A stretch of DNA of 64,000 nucleotides from Pseudomonas benzenivorans (lineage in GTDB: Bacteria; Pseudomonadota; Gammaproteobacteria; Pseudomonadales; Pseudomonadaceae). Both the position numbers and the translations under genes were made by a program. The stretch covers positions 609,159 through 673,158 of the forward strand of contig NZ_FNCT01000001.1 in the NCBI RefSeq assembly GCF_900100495.1, in the 5' to 3' direction. Positions 28,030-38,315 of this stretch are shown here, piece after piece (within the stretch, counting starts at the first letter, position 1; every line of letters begins with the position of its first letter). A model generated the notes under the pieces. That model worked only from the letters and a program-made list of their open reading frames with translations, searched no databases and was not told where the DNA came from.

Positions 28030-28200
28030 CTATTTCCGCGACTGTTTGGCGGCGTCTGCCGGCTCGCTGTCGCTTATCGAACGGCGAAAGCCGCCGATCG
28101 CCCCGCCCAGGTCCGAACCCAGGCTGCGCAGGCGCTTGCTGCCGAACAGCATGACCACGATCAGCAGCACGATCAGAAGCTGCCAGATGCTGATACCCAT
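28030..28200 (-). CDS. tatE: TatA/TatE-type translocase subunit of the nos operon
   Basis: A 56-residue protein too short for usual ORF cut-offs. It starts [20 protein letters not shown]: one transmembrane helix, then the FGSKRL hinge and an amphipathic helix [11 protein letters not shown], the hallmarks of TatA/TatE. It lies 36 bp after nosL on the same strand. P. stutzeri also carries tatE at the end of its nos operon, where it would help export folded NosZ, whose Tat signal is visible in this window. The tail is polar and short. Confidence 0.9.
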   Translation of the reverse strand: MGISIWQLLIVLLIVVMLFGSKRLRSLGSDLGGAIGGFRRSISDSEPADAAKQSRK

Positions 28201-28236
28201 GATTTCATTCTCCCCCGTAGTGCGTGCTAGACGGCC

Positions 28237-28779
28237 TCAGTGGCCGGCGTGTTGATACCCGTGTCCGGGCATGTCGGCGGCCAGTTGCAGCACGGCCTGG
28301 TCGATCTCCTCGAAGCGCAGCACCCGCCCGCCTTCGCGGGAGGCCAACTCGAGCGCCGCCTGCTCGTCGGCAAAGGACGCCAGGACCACGCCCATGGCGC
28401 CCTTGAGCTGGGTGCCGGCCACGTAGTAGGCACTGGTCGCATCGATCAGGTGCTCGTCGTCGGGCTTGTCCCAGGCGCTGCGGCCCATGTCGTGGACGTA
28501 CAGCTTGACCTGCAGATGACGGTTTTCCGGTTGCAGCCACCAGCCGAGCATCTCCGCGGTGGAGCAGAACTTCTTCACCGCGCCCTTCTCCACCGCCTCG
28601 CCCTTGGGACCGGGGAAGTCGGCGATGACCATGCCGCAGACATGGCATTCGTCACTCGGGTGGAAGGCCACCGGGCCGAGCGCTTGTGCCTGTTGCTCGG
28701 GCTCGCCGCAGGCCGTCAGCAGCAGCGCACAGAGCAGCACCAGCAGGGTGCGCGTGGCGCGCGGGTAGATAGTGTTCAT
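28237..28779 (-). CDS. nosL: NosL copper chaperone lipoprotein
   Basis: A 180-residue outer-membrane-type lipoprotein. The signal peptide ends in the lipobox LLTAC (Cys near residue 24). After it, the conserved DECHVCGMVI motif and Met/Cys residues bind Cu(I). NosL delivers copper to apo-NosZ for the CuZ cluster. The ATG at 28779 is preceded by AAGGAG; the frame opens 8 codons earlier. The C-terminus ends with a His-containing GHGYQHAGH tail that may add metal binding. Confidence 0.93.
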   Translation of the reverse strand: MNTIYPRATRTLLVLLCALLLTACGEPEQQAQALGPVAFHPSDECHVCGMVIADFPGPKGEAVEKGAVKKFCSTAEMLGWWLQPENRHLQVKLYVHDMGRSAWDKPDDEHLIDATSAYYVAGTQLKGAMGVVLASFADEQAALELASREGGRVLRFEEIDQAVLQLAADMPGHGYQHAGH

Positions 28780-28824
28780 CGATGCTTTCTCCTTGACGGG
28801 CATACCGAGGTTCGCGTGTGCCTG

Positions 28825-28906
28825 GTAGGGTGCGCGGGGCCGCCTAGGCCGTGCGCACCGGCGTTTGTCCTGGTGCGCACAGCCTAGGCGGCCCCGCGTA
28901 CCCTAC
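28825..28906. repeat. large hairpin between nosY and nosL
   Basis: Two 35-base arms (28825-28859 and 28872-28906) pair at 33 positions around a 12-base loop. It sits in the nosY-nosL gap, inside the operon, and could attenuate or stabilise the mRNA. Confidence 0.8.
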
Positions 28907-28914
28907 AAAAGCGC

Positions 28915-29745
28915 TCATGTCGCTCGACGCAGGAACAGGGCGTAGGCCAGCAGCAGCGGCGCCCCGACCCACAGCAGCAGGCACAGCCAGAGCAGCCCGC
29001 CGGCCAGCGGCAGGTCGCCGCCCAGGGCCATCACCCCGGCGGCAGTACCGCTGCCCTCGAAGCCGGACAGGTTGATCAGGCGGTAGACGTCGGCCGGATT
29101 GAGCAGCAGCAGCCAAGGCAACAGGTCCGGGTTGAACTGGCCCTCGCTGAGCACCAGCAACGCCAGCAGGACCAGGTCGAACACCAGCACGAAGAGGAAC
29201 CAGACGCCCAGGGCCAACCCGGCCGCACTGGATTTTTCCGCGACCTTGCTGCTGAGGACGTAGGCCAGGGCGAGGAACACCCAGCCGAGCAGGGTCGAGG
29301 ACAGCATGAAGCGGCCGAAGGCCCAGGCCAGCAGGCCCAGCTCGACATCCTCGACCAGCACGGCGATGGCCAGGGCCGCGCAGCCGAAGCCGATCAGGGT
29401 GGCCAGGGCGAGGATCAGGCCGTGGCCGACGAACTTGCCCAACAGCATCTGCCCGCGGCCCAGCGGATAGGTCAGCAGCAGCATCAGGGTGCCGCCCTCG
29501 TCCTCGCCGACGATCGCGTCGTAGGCCAGCAACAGCGCGATCAGCGGCACCAGGAAGGTCGCCAGGCTGGCCAGGCTGGCGATGGTCGCCGGGATCGAGG
29601 TGAAACCCAATTGCCCGGAGGCCGCGGCGCCGAGCCAGGCGATGCCCACCGCCAGCACGGCGAACAGCAGGCTGATGGCCAGCAACCAGCGGTTGCGCAG
29701 GCCGTCGCTGAGTTCCTTGCGGGCGATGTTCCATACCTGGTTCAT
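28915..29745 (-). CDS. nosY: NosY ABC-type permease subunit
   Basis: A 276-residue membrane protein with six helices, the permease of the NosDFY transporter. It begins [20 protein letters not shown], the usual cytoplasmic start of this ABC-2-like family, and has [12 protein letters not shown] after the second helix. NosDFY feeds sulphur, or possibly copper, into maturation of the NosZ CuZ centre. Its ATG overlaps the nosF stop by 4 bases. Confidence 0.92.
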   Translation of the reverse strand: MNQVWNIARKELSDGLRNRWLLAISLLFAVLAVGIAWLGAAASGQLGFTSIPATIASLASLATFLVPLIALLLAYDAIVGEDEGGTLMLLLTYPLGRGQMLLGKFVGHGLILALATLIGFGCAALAIAVLVEDVELGLLAWAFGRFMLSSTLLGWVFLALAYVLSSKVAEKSSAAGLALGVWFLFVLVFDLVLLALLVLSEGQFNPDLLPWLLLLNPADVYRLINLSGFEGSGTAAGVMALGGDLPLAGGLLWLCLLLWVGAPLLLAYALFLRRAT

Positions 29746-30668
29746 ACCCTGCCCTCCCCGATCCGCGCATTCCCGGCACGCTCCATGTAGTAGCGGTACA
29801 GGTCCTCCAGCGACGGCTGGTGGATGTCGATATCCTGCGCCCCGCCCTCGCCGAGCAGCTGGCGCAGCAGGCCGAGCTTGTGGCCGTTGACCGCCACCAC
29901 CTCGACCCCGGCCTCGCCGATCGGCCGCGCCTCGTGGCCAGCGGCGCTCCAGCGCTGCAGCAGCTGCTCGCTCTGCTGCAGCCCGCTGGCGCGGATCAGC
30001 GCCGGCAGGCCGGCCTCCTCGCGCAGGTGGGCCAGGCTGCCGACCGCCTGCAGGCGGCCATGGGCGAGGATCGCCGCGCGGTTGATGTGCGCCTCGACCC
30101 CCGGCAGCACGTGAGAACAGAGGATGATGCTGGTGCCCTGGCGGCGCAGGCGGTCGACCAGGCTGTAGAGGTCCTGGGTGGCGATGGGATCGAGCCCCAC
30201 CGTGGGCTCATCCAGCAGCAGCAGGCGCGGCTGGCCCAGCAGGGCCTGGGCCAGGCCCAGGCGCTGGCGCATGCCCTTGGAATAGGTCTTCACCCGGCGC
30301 TGCGCGGCGTCGGTCAGGCCGACCTGCTCGAGCAGCTCGTCAACCTGGGCGAGCGCGGCGCCCTTGAGCCGGGCGAAGTGGCGCAGGGTCTCGCGGCCGC
30401 TGAGCTGCGGGTAGAAGGTCACGTTTTCCGGCAGGAAGCCGAGCTGGCGGCGCACCTGCGGGTCGTTCGGCGCGCGCCCGAGCACCCGCACCAGCCCTTC
30501 GCTGGCTTCGAGCAGGCCGAGGATCAGTTTCATGCTGGTGGTCTTGCCGGCGCCATTGTGACCGAACAACCCCAGTACCTCGCCTTCACCCAGGCTCAAG
30601 TTCAGATCGTGCAGCACGGTCATGCTGCCGTAGCGCTGGTGCACGCCCTGGATTTCGACGGCATTCAT
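29742..30668 (-). CDS. nosF: NosF ABC ATPase
   Basis: A 308-residue ABC ATPase. Walker A is GHNGAGKTT (residues 36-44), the signature is [10 protein letters not shown] and Walker B is LLLLDEPT. It powers the NosDFY complex at the inner membrane. The ATG at 30668 starts MNAVEIQGV and overlaps the nosD stop by 4 bases; at the other end it overlaps nosY by 4. The frame runs open far upstream, but those codons belong to nosD in another frame. Confidence 0.93.
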   Translation of the reverse strand: MNAVEIQGVHQRYGSMTVLHDLNLSLGEGEVLGLFGHNGAGKTTSMKLILGLLEASEGLVRVLGRAPNDPQVRRQLGFLPENVTFYPQLSGRETLRHFARLKGAALAQVDELLEQVGLTDAAQRRVKTYSKGMRQRLGLAQALLGQPRLLLLDEPTVGLDPIATQDLYSLVDRLRRQGTSIILCSHVLPGVEAHINRAAILAHGRLQAVGSLAHLREEAGLPALIRASGLQQSEQLLQRWSAAGHEARPIGEAGVEVVAVNGHKLGLLRQLLGEGGAQDIDIHQPSLEDLYRYYMERAGNARIGEGRV

Positions 30669-31972
30669 GGCGTTGGCTCCTGGTATGCGGTGAGCAGATC
30701 CCCGGTCGGGGGTTGCATGAGCGGATGGCTGTCCTGCACGCCCGGCGACTTGATCACCGGAAAGGCCCGTTGCACCCAGCGCAGCAGCTCGATGCCCGGG
30801 CTGTTCATCAGCAGGCGCACCTGCGGATACAGCCACAGCAGGCGGTCGACGTTGTCGTTGGGTTCGTAGGCCACGTCGCCCAGGCCATCGTCGTTGCGGT
30901 CCCAGCCCAGGTAGTCGCTCCAGTAGTTGCCGCGGCCGTCGCGGGACCACTCCTGGGTCCGGCTGGCGACGTACTTGACCTGCTGTTGGTTGCCGACGAA
31001 GGCGTTGCCGGCGATGCGGTTGTCCTCGGAGCCGGCGGTCAGGTGGATGCCCAGGGCGCTGCGGGCGAAATGGTTGTGCTCGATGTTGTTGAACAGCGAG
31101 TTGTAGATGAACAGCGCCTTGCCCTCGGCGCCGGAAATCATGCTGTCGCCGGTGGCGCCGCTGCGCACGTCGCTGACGACGTTGTCCTGCAGGGTGGAAT
31201 AGGTGATGTAGTTCATCAGGATGCCGTAGTTTTGGTCCTGCTCCGAGCGGTTGCCGATCACCGTCAGCTTGCGGCTCTGCATCAGCGCATAGCCGGTGCG
31301 GGTGCGCCGGGTCAGGTTGCCGAGCACCCGATTGTCGTTGGAAAACATGTAGTGCACGCCGTAGCGCAGGTCTTCCAGGGTATTGCCCTCGAGCAGGTTG
31401 CCGTTCGAGGTGTCGATATAGATGCCGTCGCGGGCGTCGCGCACCCGGTTACCGATCACCCGCGCGCCGCGCACCGCGTACAGGTGGATGCCGTTGCCGC
31501 GATCCTGGGAACGCACGCTCGGGTCGCCCTGGATGTCATTGCCGAGCAGGTTGACGTCGTGGCTGCCGTCGACCCAGATGCCGAAGCCGGGGCCTTGCAG
31601 GCGGTTGTCCTTGATCGACGCGCGGTGCGCCGCGGGGCCGATGAACACGGCTGAATTCATCGCGGTGAGGTCGCGGCCCCAGTCCAGCAGGGTGCAGCCC
31701 TCGATGGTCACGTCGGGGGCGTTGATCGCCAGCGCATTGCCCTCACCCTGCGCCTGGATGACCGCGCCGGGCTCGCAGCGCAGCTGCAGCGGCTGGTCGA
31801 CGCTGAACGAGCCGCGGTACTCGCCGGCCGGCAGCCGCCAACGGTTCTCGCCGTCGGCCTGCAGCGGCAGAGCGGTGATGGGTTGCGGCGCCGCCTGGGC
31901 CACGCCGCAGAAGATCAGCAGCAGGCACAGCGCACTGGCGTGAAGCGAAACTATTGCCTGAGGTCTGAACAC
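30665..31972 (-). CDS. nosD: NosD periplasmic copper-processing protein
   Basis: A 435-residue periplasmic protein: a signal peptide ending AQA (about residue 27), then right-handed parallel beta-helix repeats (CASH/NosD type) with recurring N-X-hydrophobic turns such as GNRV, GNTL and DNRV. It acts with NosF and NosY in building the CuZ site of NosZ. Translation probably begins at GTG 31972, after AAGGT. An upstream ATG in frame at 32041 lies in a repeated palindrome and is rejected. Confidence 0.9.
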   Translation of the reverse strand: MFRPQAIVSLHASALCLLLIFCGVAQAAPQPITALPLQADGENRWRLPAGEYRGSFSVDQPLQLRCEPGAVIQAQGEGNALAINAPDVTIEGCTLLDWGRDLTAMNSAVFIGPAAHRASIKDNRLQGPGFGIWVDGSHDVNLLGNDIQGDPSVRSQDRGNGIHLYAVRGARVIGNRVRDARDGIYIDTSNGNLLEGNTLEDLRYGVHYMFSNDNRVLGNLTRRTRTGYALMQSRKLTVIGNRSEQDQNYGILMNYITYSTLQDNVVSDVRSGATGDSMISGAEGKALFIYNSLFNNIEHNHFARSALGIHLTAGSEDNRIAGNAFVGNQQQVKYVASRTQEWSRDGRGNYWSDYLGWDRNDDGLGDVAYEPNDNVDRLLWLYPQVRLLMNSPGIELLRWVQRAFPVIKSPGVQDSHPLMQPPTGDLLTAYQEPTP

Positions 31973-32023
31973 TGCGTTTACCTTGTTTCCCGAGCCGTGC
32001 AGAGCTCGCGAAATGAATGGGAT

Positions 32024-32052
32024 CCGTAGCCCGGATTTCATCCGGGCTACGG
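32024..32052. repeat. palindromic GTAGCCCGGAT repeat between nosZ and nosD
   Basis: Perfect 13-bp arms (CCGTAGCCCGGAT and complement) with a 3-base loop. A second hairpin, GCCAGCAAGCTGGC, lies at about 32063. Both are in the 121-bp nosZ-nosD gap and could separate expression of the two genes. Confidence 0.75.
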
Positions 32053-32093
32053 GGTTGGATCGCCAGCAAGCTGGCTCCTACGGACCTGTGCCG

Positions 32094-33998
32094 TTACGCC
32101 GGCTCGACCAGCATGCGGCCGACCATCTCCATGTGCAACGCGTGGCAGAACCAGCTGCAGTAGTACCAGTGCAGTCCGGGCTTGTCGGCGATGAAGGTGA
32201 TCGACGAGGTCTGCTGCGGGCTGATCTCCATGCTCGCACCATGGTTGACCATGACGAAGCCGTGGGACACGTCCTCGATCTGGTCGATGTTGGTGATGGT
32301 CACGGTGACCTCATCGCCCTGCTTGACGTTGAACTCGGTGATGCCATAGGTCGGCGCCATCGAGGTCATGTAGACACGGACTTTCTTGCCGTCGCGGATG
32401 ACCTTGTTGTCGGTCTCCAGGTTGATGCCGTCCTTCTTGGCCATTGCCACGGTCGGGGCGAAGTAGGGATCGTTGCGCTCCCAGATCTTGCGGGTCTTGA
32501 TCTGGTCGCGACGGGCCAGGATGCAGTCGTGCGGCTCGGCGTAGGTCGGGCCGTCGTGTACCAGCTTCATCTCGTCGCCGGAGATGTCGATCAGCTGGTC
32601 GTTCTCCGGGTGCAGCGGGCCGGTCGGCAGGAAGCGGTCCTTGGAGAACTTGCACAGCGCGATCAGCCACTTGCCGTCGGCTTCGCTGGTTTCGGTCAGC
32701 GAGGCATGCAGGTGCCCCGGCTGGTACTGCACATCGAGCTTCTGCTTGATGTAGTTGACCTTCTCGCCCTGGTAGGCGCGCACCGCGTCGGCCATGTTCC
32801 ACTTGACCACCTGGCTGTCGATGAACAGCGTGGTGTAGGCGTTGCCGCGGCCGTCGAAGGTGGTGTGCAGCGGGCCCAGGCCCAGTTCCGGCTCGGCCGC
32901 CACCACGTCGCGCGGCTCCTTGAGCTTGCCGGCGAACAGATCGTCGAGCTTGGCGATCTCGATCATGGTCACGGTCGGCGACAGCTTGCCGTTGGCGATG
33001 AAGTACTTGCCGTCGGACGAGGTGTTGCAGCCGTGCGGGTTCTTCGGCACCGGGATGTAGCGGGTCAGCTCGGAGCCTTCGCGGCCGTCGACCACCGGCA
33101 CCTTGGAGTCGCCGATGGTGGTGAACTTGCCGGCCTTGATCGCCGCCTCGATGCGCTCGATGTTGAACACCACCACCCAGTCGCGCTCGTTGCGCATCAT
33201 GCCGCCGAGGTCATAGGCCTTCTCCGAGTTGTAGCAGGTGGCCGCCGCGTACTTGCCGGTGTAGTCGGCATCGGTGTTGTCCAGGTTGCCGTCGACTATG
33301 ACCTGGAAGGCCATCTCCATCTTCTCCGCATCGATGGCGTTGAACATGGTGTAGCTGTCCTTGGACTGCAGGTCGAAGTTCTTGCCGTCGTTGGGGTGCG
33401 GAATCACGAACTCGGCGTTGGCGAACACGTACTTGGTGTGCGGCACCTTCTGCAGACGCAGGCCGTGGATCGCCTGGACGTTGGGCACGGTGAGCATCTT
33501 GTCGCACTTCATGATATCCAGGCGGATACGCGCAACCCGGCTGTTGGCCTTGTCGTTGATGAACAGGTACTTGCCGTCGTACTTGCCGTCGGTCATGGAG
33601 ATGTGCGGGTGGTGGCAGTCGCCGTTCTGGAACTTGGCGCTCTCGCCCATGATGTGCTTGCTTTCGTTGGTCAGGCCCCAACCGGTCGCCGAGTCGACGT
33701 TGAACACCGGGATGCGCATCAGTTCGCGCATCGACGGCACGCCGATCACCCGTACCTCGCCCTGGTGGCCACCGCTCCAGAAACCGTAGTAGTCGTCCAG
33801 CTCGCCGGGCGCGACGTGGATCTTCTGCTGCGCGTCCTTGACCGCCGCCGCCCAGGACTCGCGGGTCATCACCGCGCTGCCGAACGCCGTGGCGGCGACT
33901 GCCGCCCCGGTCATGGCGGAAGCACCGAGGAAGCCACGCCGGCTCAAGCCGCCCTTCTCCGGCGCTTGCGGGCTGTTCTTCGACTCTTTTTCACTCAT
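32094..33998 (-). CDS. nosZ: nitrous oxide reductase NosZ
   Basis: A 634-residue periplasmic multicopper enzyme that reduces N2O to N2. The N-terminus has the Tat motif SRRGFLG (residues 19-25) and a cleavage region near WAA. An N-terminal seven-bladed propeller carries CuZ histidines including DCHHPH (127-132). The C-terminal cupredoxin domain has the CuA motif C614-SWF-C618-HAL-H622-ME-M625. This is the clade I, Tat-exported type. AAAGGAG precedes the ATG at 33998; an ORF start 7 codons earlier is not needed. It lies 57 bp after nosR. Confidence 0.97.
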   Translation of the reverse strand: MSEKESKNSPQAPEKGGLSRRGFLGASAMTGAAVAATAFGSAVMTRESWAAAVKDAQQKIHVAPGELDDYYGFWSGGHQGEVRVIGVPSMRELMRIPVFNVDSATGWGLTNESKHIMGESAKFQNGDCHHPHISMTDGKYDGKYLFINDKANSRVARIRLDIMKCDKMLTVPNVQAIHGLRLQKVPHTKYVFANAEFVIPHPNDGKNFDLQSKDSYTMFNAIDAEKMEMAFQVIVDGNLDNTDADYTGKYAAATCYNSEKAYDLGGMMRNERDWVVVFNIERIEAAIKAGKFTTIGDSKVPVVDGREGSELTRYIPVPKNPHGCNTSSDGKYFIANGKLSPTVTMIEIAKLDDLFAGKLKEPRDVVAAEPELGLGPLHTTFDGRGNAYTTLFIDSQVVKWNMADAVRAYQGEKVNYIKQKLDVQYQPGHLHASLTETSEADGKWLIALCKFSKDRFLPTGPLHPENDQLIDISGDEMKLVHDGPTYAEPHDCILARRDQIKTRKIWERNDPYFAPTVAMAKKDGINLETDNKVIRDGKKVRVYMTSMAPTYGITEFNVKQGDEVTVTITNIDQIEDVSHGFVMVNHGASMEISPQQTSSITFIADKPGLHWYYCSWFCHALHMEMVGRMLVEPA

Positions 33999-34055
33999 GG
34001 TCCTGCTCCTTTGAGGCATTTTATTAACAGAGGGTCGGTCGGAGGCCTTGGGCGC

Positions 34056-36236
34056 TCATTCGGCGCCCGCCACTTGCACTACGGGTATCAACTCGGGGCT
34101 CGCCGGGGCCTTCTTGCCGCGCTTCTTGCGCTTGTTCACCAACGGCGGGCACTTGCTGTCGTTGTGGTAGGTCATCTGGCAATCCAGGCAGTAGTGGCAC
34201 TCGTTGGCATTGATGTGCCCGTCCGGGTGGATGGCCTGGATCTCGCATTCCTTGGCGCACAGCTGGCAGGGGTCGCCGCATTCCTTGCGCCGTTTGAGCC
34301 AGTCGAACAGGCGCAGCTTGGTCGGGATCGCCAGCGCCGCGCCCAGCGGGCAGATGTAGCGGCAGTAGACCTTGCGGGTGAAGATGTTGATCACCAGGAG
34401 GATCGCCGCGTAGAGCACGAACCACCACTGGCGGTCGAACTTGAGGGTGATGGCGGTCTTGAACGGCTCCACCTCGGCGGCCTGCTCGGCCATCGACATG
34501 GATTCCAGGGAGATGCCGAACAGCACCAGCAGGATGATGTACTTGATCGCCCAGAGCCGTTCGTGCACCGCGAAGGGCAGCTCGAACTGGCGGATCCTGA
34601 GCTTGCGCGCGGCCTCGTTGATCAGCTCCTGCAGGGCGCCGAACGGGCACAGCCAGCCGCAGAACACGCCGCGACCCCAGAGCAGGATGCTGGCGGCGGT
34701 GAAGGTCCAGAGGATGAAAATGATCGGGTCGGTGAGGAACAGTTCCCAGCGGAAGTCCTGCATGACCGCGTGGACGAAGGTCAGCACGTTGACCACCGAC
34801 AGCTGGCCCAGCGCGTACCAGCCGATGAACACCACGGTGAACACCAGGTAGCCGCGGCGCAGCCAGTGCAGGAAGTGCGGCTTGCGGGTGAAGGTGTCCT
34901 GCAGGAACAGGATCACCGTCAGCAACAGCAGGGCCGCCAGCACCACGCCGATCTGGAAGCTCTTCTGGTACCAGATGTTCAGCCATATCGGCCGGCTGGC
35001 TTCCTCGGCGGCGGCCAACTCCTCGGCGCTCGGCAGCGGCCGCTCGAGGTACGCCTCGGGCAGCTGGTAGTCCAGTTCGAAGCTGGTGAACATGCCGCTG
35101 ATCGGCCCGGTCTGGCGTCGTACCAGCAGCTCCAGGCTCCAGGGCGAGCCGGGATCGAAGGCCGAATGGGCACGGACGATGAAGATCGCCATCTCGCCGA
35201 ACTCGGGCATGCCTTCGGCATAGACGTCATCCAGGCGCTGGAAGTCCATGTCGCGGAAGCTGATGGTGTCGCCGAACTGGCGCAGTTGCACCCGGTCGAA
35301 GATGCCGCCGCGCACGTAGCCCGAGCCCTTGAAGGAATAGCCGCCGCTGCCCAGCACGGCGATGGCGTGCTCGCCGGGCTTGAGTTCCTCCATCAGGAAG
35401 CGGTACTGATTGTCGCCCAGCAGGTTGCGGCCGACGCTCGGTGGATTCAGGTGGGCGGCGTAGAGATCGATGAAGGTGTCGCCGGCCTGCTCGGGCGCGG
35501 CCTCGTCGATGCCTTCGGCCTCGGTGCCCTTGAATGCCTCATCGACCTGGCCGCGGGTCAGGTGCAGCCGGCGGATCGCGCCGTTGCCGGTGAGCTGGGC
35601 CCAGTCGGCGGGCTCATAGACATCCGCGCGTACGTTGGCCGGCTTCTGCGCCACGGCGCCGTGGTCCTCGACCAGCCCCAGCGACACCGCCACCTTGTGC
35701 GCGGCGCGCATGACGATCTCGTTGACCACCATGACGGTCACGGTGGCGCCAGTCACCGCATCGATGGTCACCGCCTCGGGATCGCCGCTACGGCCGACCA
35801 CCACCCGCCGGTCGACCTTGATGCCCTGGTACTTGGCATTGAAGGCGTGCAACTTCGCTTCGGGGATGCCGATAAGCAGGATCGGCTCGTGGTGTTCGAG
35901 CACATAGGCGTCCTGGATCACGCCCTCGGTGTCGAGGATCACCTGCATGTTGATCGACTTGCCGGAGTAAGCCGGGATATCCACCACGTCCAGGCTCTGG
36001 AACACATAGCCGAGCACCCCGCTCTCGCCGCTCAGGGTGCGCACCTTGAATTCGCCCTGCGGCTCGGAGACGGAAGCGACGCCGGGGAAGACCTTATCGA
36101 TGCGCTGCCGCTCGATGTCGCCGTAGTCTTTCGCCTGCGCGACCTGAACGGCGGCGAAGGTAAAAAGCAGCAGCAACAGGCAGGCGCTTTTCCATGAGCG
36201 CAACCCGCGACTCATTGAAAACTGGTTGATCTTCAT
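34056..36236 (-). CDS. nosR: NosR membrane iron-sulphur flavoprotein
   Basis: A 726-residue protein required for nosZ expression and electron delivery to NosZ. Order: signal peptide (about 1-35), periplasmic FMN-binding domain with TIDAVTGATVT as the flavin-attachment motif, several transmembrane helices, then cytoplasmic CGWLCP, CRYICP and two C-terminal clusters CQLCAKEC and CHYCLDC. The frame is open to 36509 but the first plausible start is the ATG at 36236, in front of MKINQFSM. An Anr/Dnr site lies 74 bp upstream. It heads nosRZDFYL-tatE. Confidence 0.95.
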   Translation of the reverse strand: MKINQFSMSRGLRSWKSACLLLLLFTFAAVQVAQAKDYGDIERQRIDKVFPGVASVSEPQGEFKVRTLSGESGVLGYVFQSLDVVDIPAYSGKSINMQVILDTEGVIQDAYVLEHHEPILLIGIPEAKLHAFNAKYQGIKVDRRVVVGRSGDPEAVTIDAVTGATVTVMVVNEIVMRAAHKVAVSLGLVEDHGAVAQKPANVRADVYEPADWAQLTGNGAIRRLHLTRGQVDEAFKGTEAEGIDEAAPEQAGDTFIDLYAAHLNPPSVGRNLLGDNQYRFLMEELKPGEHAIAVLGSGGYSFKGSGYVRGGIFDRVQLRQFGDTISFRDMDFQRLDDVYAEGMPEFGEMAIFIVRAHSAFDPGSPWSLELLVRRQTGPISGMFTSFELDYQLPEAYLERPLPSAEELAAAEEASRPIWLNIWYQKSFQIGVVLAALLLLTVILFLQDTFTRKPHFLHWLRRGYLVFTVVFIGWYALGQLSVVNVLTFVHAVMQDFRWELFLTDPIIFILWTFTAASILLWGRGVFCGWLCPFGALQELINEAARKLRIRQFELPFAVHERLWAIKYIILLVLFGISLESMSMAEQAAEVEPFKTAITLKFDRQWWFVLYAAILLVINIFTRKVYCRYICPLGAALAIPTKLRLFDWLKRRKECGDPCQLCAKECEIQAIHPDGHINANECHYCLDCQMTYHNDSKCPPLVNKRKKRGKKAPASPELIPVVQVAGAE

Positions 36237-36303
36237 GGGGTTATCTGATGCCAACGACTGAAGGGGTGTGCTTGCATGGTAATGACCTCCCTGCTCCTTA
36301 CCC

Positions 36304-36317
36304 TTGACTGAAATCAA
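36304..36317. promoter_or_regulatory. Dnr/Anr site of the nosR promoter
   Basis: TTGACTGAAATCAA matches TTGAC-N4-ATCAA exactly and is centred 74 bp before the nosR ATG. Confidence 0.8.
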
Positions 36318-36474
36318 GTTGCGACAAGCTGTCGCGGCCCCACCGCCGCCCGACGGCACGGGCTGGAGCAGCGGATCGATTGGGGGGTGAGCAAGCCCAA
36401 GACTAGGCGAGAGCGAGGCGATTGCCAGTTCGGGGCTGCGGCAGGCGGATCGCCCACGGGGGATGGTTAGCCTC

Positions 36475-36639
36475 GTAGGGTGGGTTAGCGGCGCAAAGCT
36501 TGGCTGCAAGAGCCACCGCGGAGGGCGGGCGCCGCGTAACCCACCATTGCGCTCCCCCGGTCGGCCGCAACGGTGGGTTACGGCGCCATCGAATCCGCAA
36601 CGGCCTTGGCAAACGGGGCCGGCGCCTAACCCACCCTAC
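36475..36639. repeat. composite GTAGGGTGGGTTAG repeat block
   Basis: Outer arms GTAGGGTGGGTTAG (36475-36488) and its complement (36626-36639) enclose further copies of GTAACCCACC and GGTGGGTTAC at about 36535 and 36571. The right end provides the stop codon of the acyl-CoA dehydrogenase gene. The rest of the 36237-36635 gap has the nosR promoter and no gene. Confidence 0.75.
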
Positions 36640-37889
36640 GCAAGTCGACCCGGCGGCGTCAGATAGGCCGCCGTCGCGCCGCGCTGCGCCTCACTGGCCT
36701 TGAGCTCCATCTGCGCGACGCTGCGCAGATGCACCTGGTCCGGGCCGTCGGCGAAGCGCAGGGCGCGGCCGGTGGTCCACATGTCCGCCAGCGGCGTATC
36801 CGGGGTCAGGCCCATGGCGCCGTAGACTTGCATGGCGCGGTCGAGCACCCGGGTGTGCATGGCCGGCACCAGCGCCTTGATCATGGCGATCTCCTTGCGC
36901 GCGGCCTTGGCCCCCACCTCGTCGATCATCCAGGCCGTCTTCAGCACCAGCAGGCGCGCCTGCTCGATCTCGATGCGCGACTCGGCGATCCAGTCGCCGA
37001 TATTGGCGTACTGGTGCAGGTACTTGCCGAAGGCCTTGCGCTCCTGGGCGCGATCGATCATCAGCTCCAGGGCCAGCTCGGCCATGCCGATCGAGCGCAT
37101 GCAGTGGTGGATGCGCCCAGGGCCGAGGCGCGCCTGGGCCATCATGAAACCATCGCCCTCCTGGCCCAGCAGGTTGCTCGCCGGCACCCGCACATCGCGC
37201 AGCAGCAGTTCGCTGTGACCTTCAGGGGCGATATGGTTCATCACCGGGATATTGCGCAGCAGCTGCACCCCGGGGGTGTCGAACGGCACCAGGAGCATGC
37301 TCTGCTGGCGATGGGCGGCGGCGTCCGGATCGGTCTTGCCCATGACGATCAGCAGCTTGCAATCGGGGTGCGAGGCATTGGTGATGAACCACTTGCGCCC
37401 GTTGATCACGTACTGGTCGCCGTCGCGGCGGATCAGGGTCTGGATGTTGCTGGCGTCCGACGAGGGCACGTCCGGCTCGGTCATGGCGAAAGCCGAGCGG
37501 ATCTCGCCCTCGAGCAACGGCTGCAGCCAGCGCGCACGCTGCTGCGGCGTGGCGAACAGGTGCAGCAGCTCCATGTTGCCGGTGTCCGGCGCGTTGCAGT
37601 TGAACACCTCCGAGGCCCAGGGCACCCGGCCCATGATCTCCGCCAGGGGCGCGTATTCCAGGTTGCTCAGGCGGGTGCCCGGCTCGTTCTCGTGCAACGC
37701 CGGGAGGAACAGGTTCCACAGCCCCTCGGAACGCGCCAGGGCCTTGAGGTCGGCCATGAACGGCACCGGGAACCGGCCGGCGCCGACTTCCGCGTGCCAG
37801 GCGCCGATGCGCGGGACTATGTGGGCGTCCATGAACGTGCGCAGCTGCTGACGCAGTGCTTCGGTGCGGGGGCTGTAGGCAAAGTGCAT
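36636..37889 (-). CDS. acyl-CoA dehydrogenase family protein
   Basis: A 417-residue FAD enzyme of the acyl-CoA dehydrogenase fold: helical N-terminal domain, a beta domain with AFAMTEPDVPSSDA (flavin and substrate contacts, near 150-165), and a C-terminal helical domain with RIHHCMRSIG and QVYGAMGL. The closest style is the ACAD10/11-like or aromatic/medium-chain group; the substrate is unknown. The ATG at 37889 follows GAGG. The last codons and the stop lie in the GTAGGGTGGGTTAG repeat, so the end may have been changed by insertion. Confidence 0.85.
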   Translation of the reverse strand: MHFAYSPRTEALRQQLRTFMDAHIVPRIGAWHAEVGAGRFPVPFMADLKALARSEGLWNLFLPALHENEPGTRLSNLEYAPLAEIMGRVPWASEVFNCNAPDTGNMELLHLFATPQQRARWLQPLLEGEIRSAFAMTEPDVPSSDASNIQTLIRRDGDQYVINGRKWFITNASHPDCKLLIVMGKTDPDAAAHRQQSMLLVPFDTPGVQLLRNIPVMNHIAPEGHSELLLRDVRVPASNLLGQEGDGFMMAQARLGPGRIHHCMRSIGMAELALELMIDRAQERKAFGKYLHQYANIGDWIAESRIEIEQARLLVLKTAWMIDEVGAKAARKEIAMIKALVPAMHTRVLDRAMQVYGAMGLTPDTPLADMWTTGRALRFADGPDQVHLRSVAQMELKASEAQRGATAAYLTPPGRLA

Positions 37890-38315
37890 GGCGAACCTCG
37901 TGTCGATCATCGGTTGAGGCATTACGTTAGGCCGGCAGCTCGGCAAAACCCAGGATCTTCGCCCGCCTGAATCGCGGCCCATCACAGCCGCTCAGCACAC
38001 GACGAACCTTGATCGAAATCATTACCGCGGCCGGTATAGCTGCTAGTGGCTCATAGGCTTTGGTAGCCCGGATGCAATCCGGGAGCGGTGTTGCAGACGT
38101 CAAAGCTAAGGGAGTGAGCTTGGCTTCGCAGAGCACGTGATCCCGTAGGAGGCGCGCCCCCGCGGCGAATGCAGCCCGCAGGGCTGCCCGGCTGCAGTCC
38201 GGCGAAAAGCCCAAAGCATCGCCCCGAGGTCGGGCCTCCCACGGTTCTGTTGCCCTGACGAAATCCGTGGCTGCCGCGAGATTTCCCAGGGCTGCGGCCT
38301 TGGCCACGATCCCCG
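37890..38315. other. intergenic region with Anr-like site and repeat
   Basis: In these 426 bp, TTGATCGAAATCAT (38009-38022) has one mismatch to the Anr/Dnr dyad, 126 bp before the dehydrogenase start. A single GTAGCCCGGATGCAATCCGGG arm lies at 38064-38084. No gene is apparent. Confidence 0.55.

Noticed and set aside
31983..36197. A 1404-codon open frame on the plus strand opposite nosZ and nosR
   Set aside because: It is antisense to well-supported nos genes, shows no family features, and is explained by high-GC codon use keeping other frames open. Similar long frames opposite narG, norD and nrdD were dropped for the same reason.
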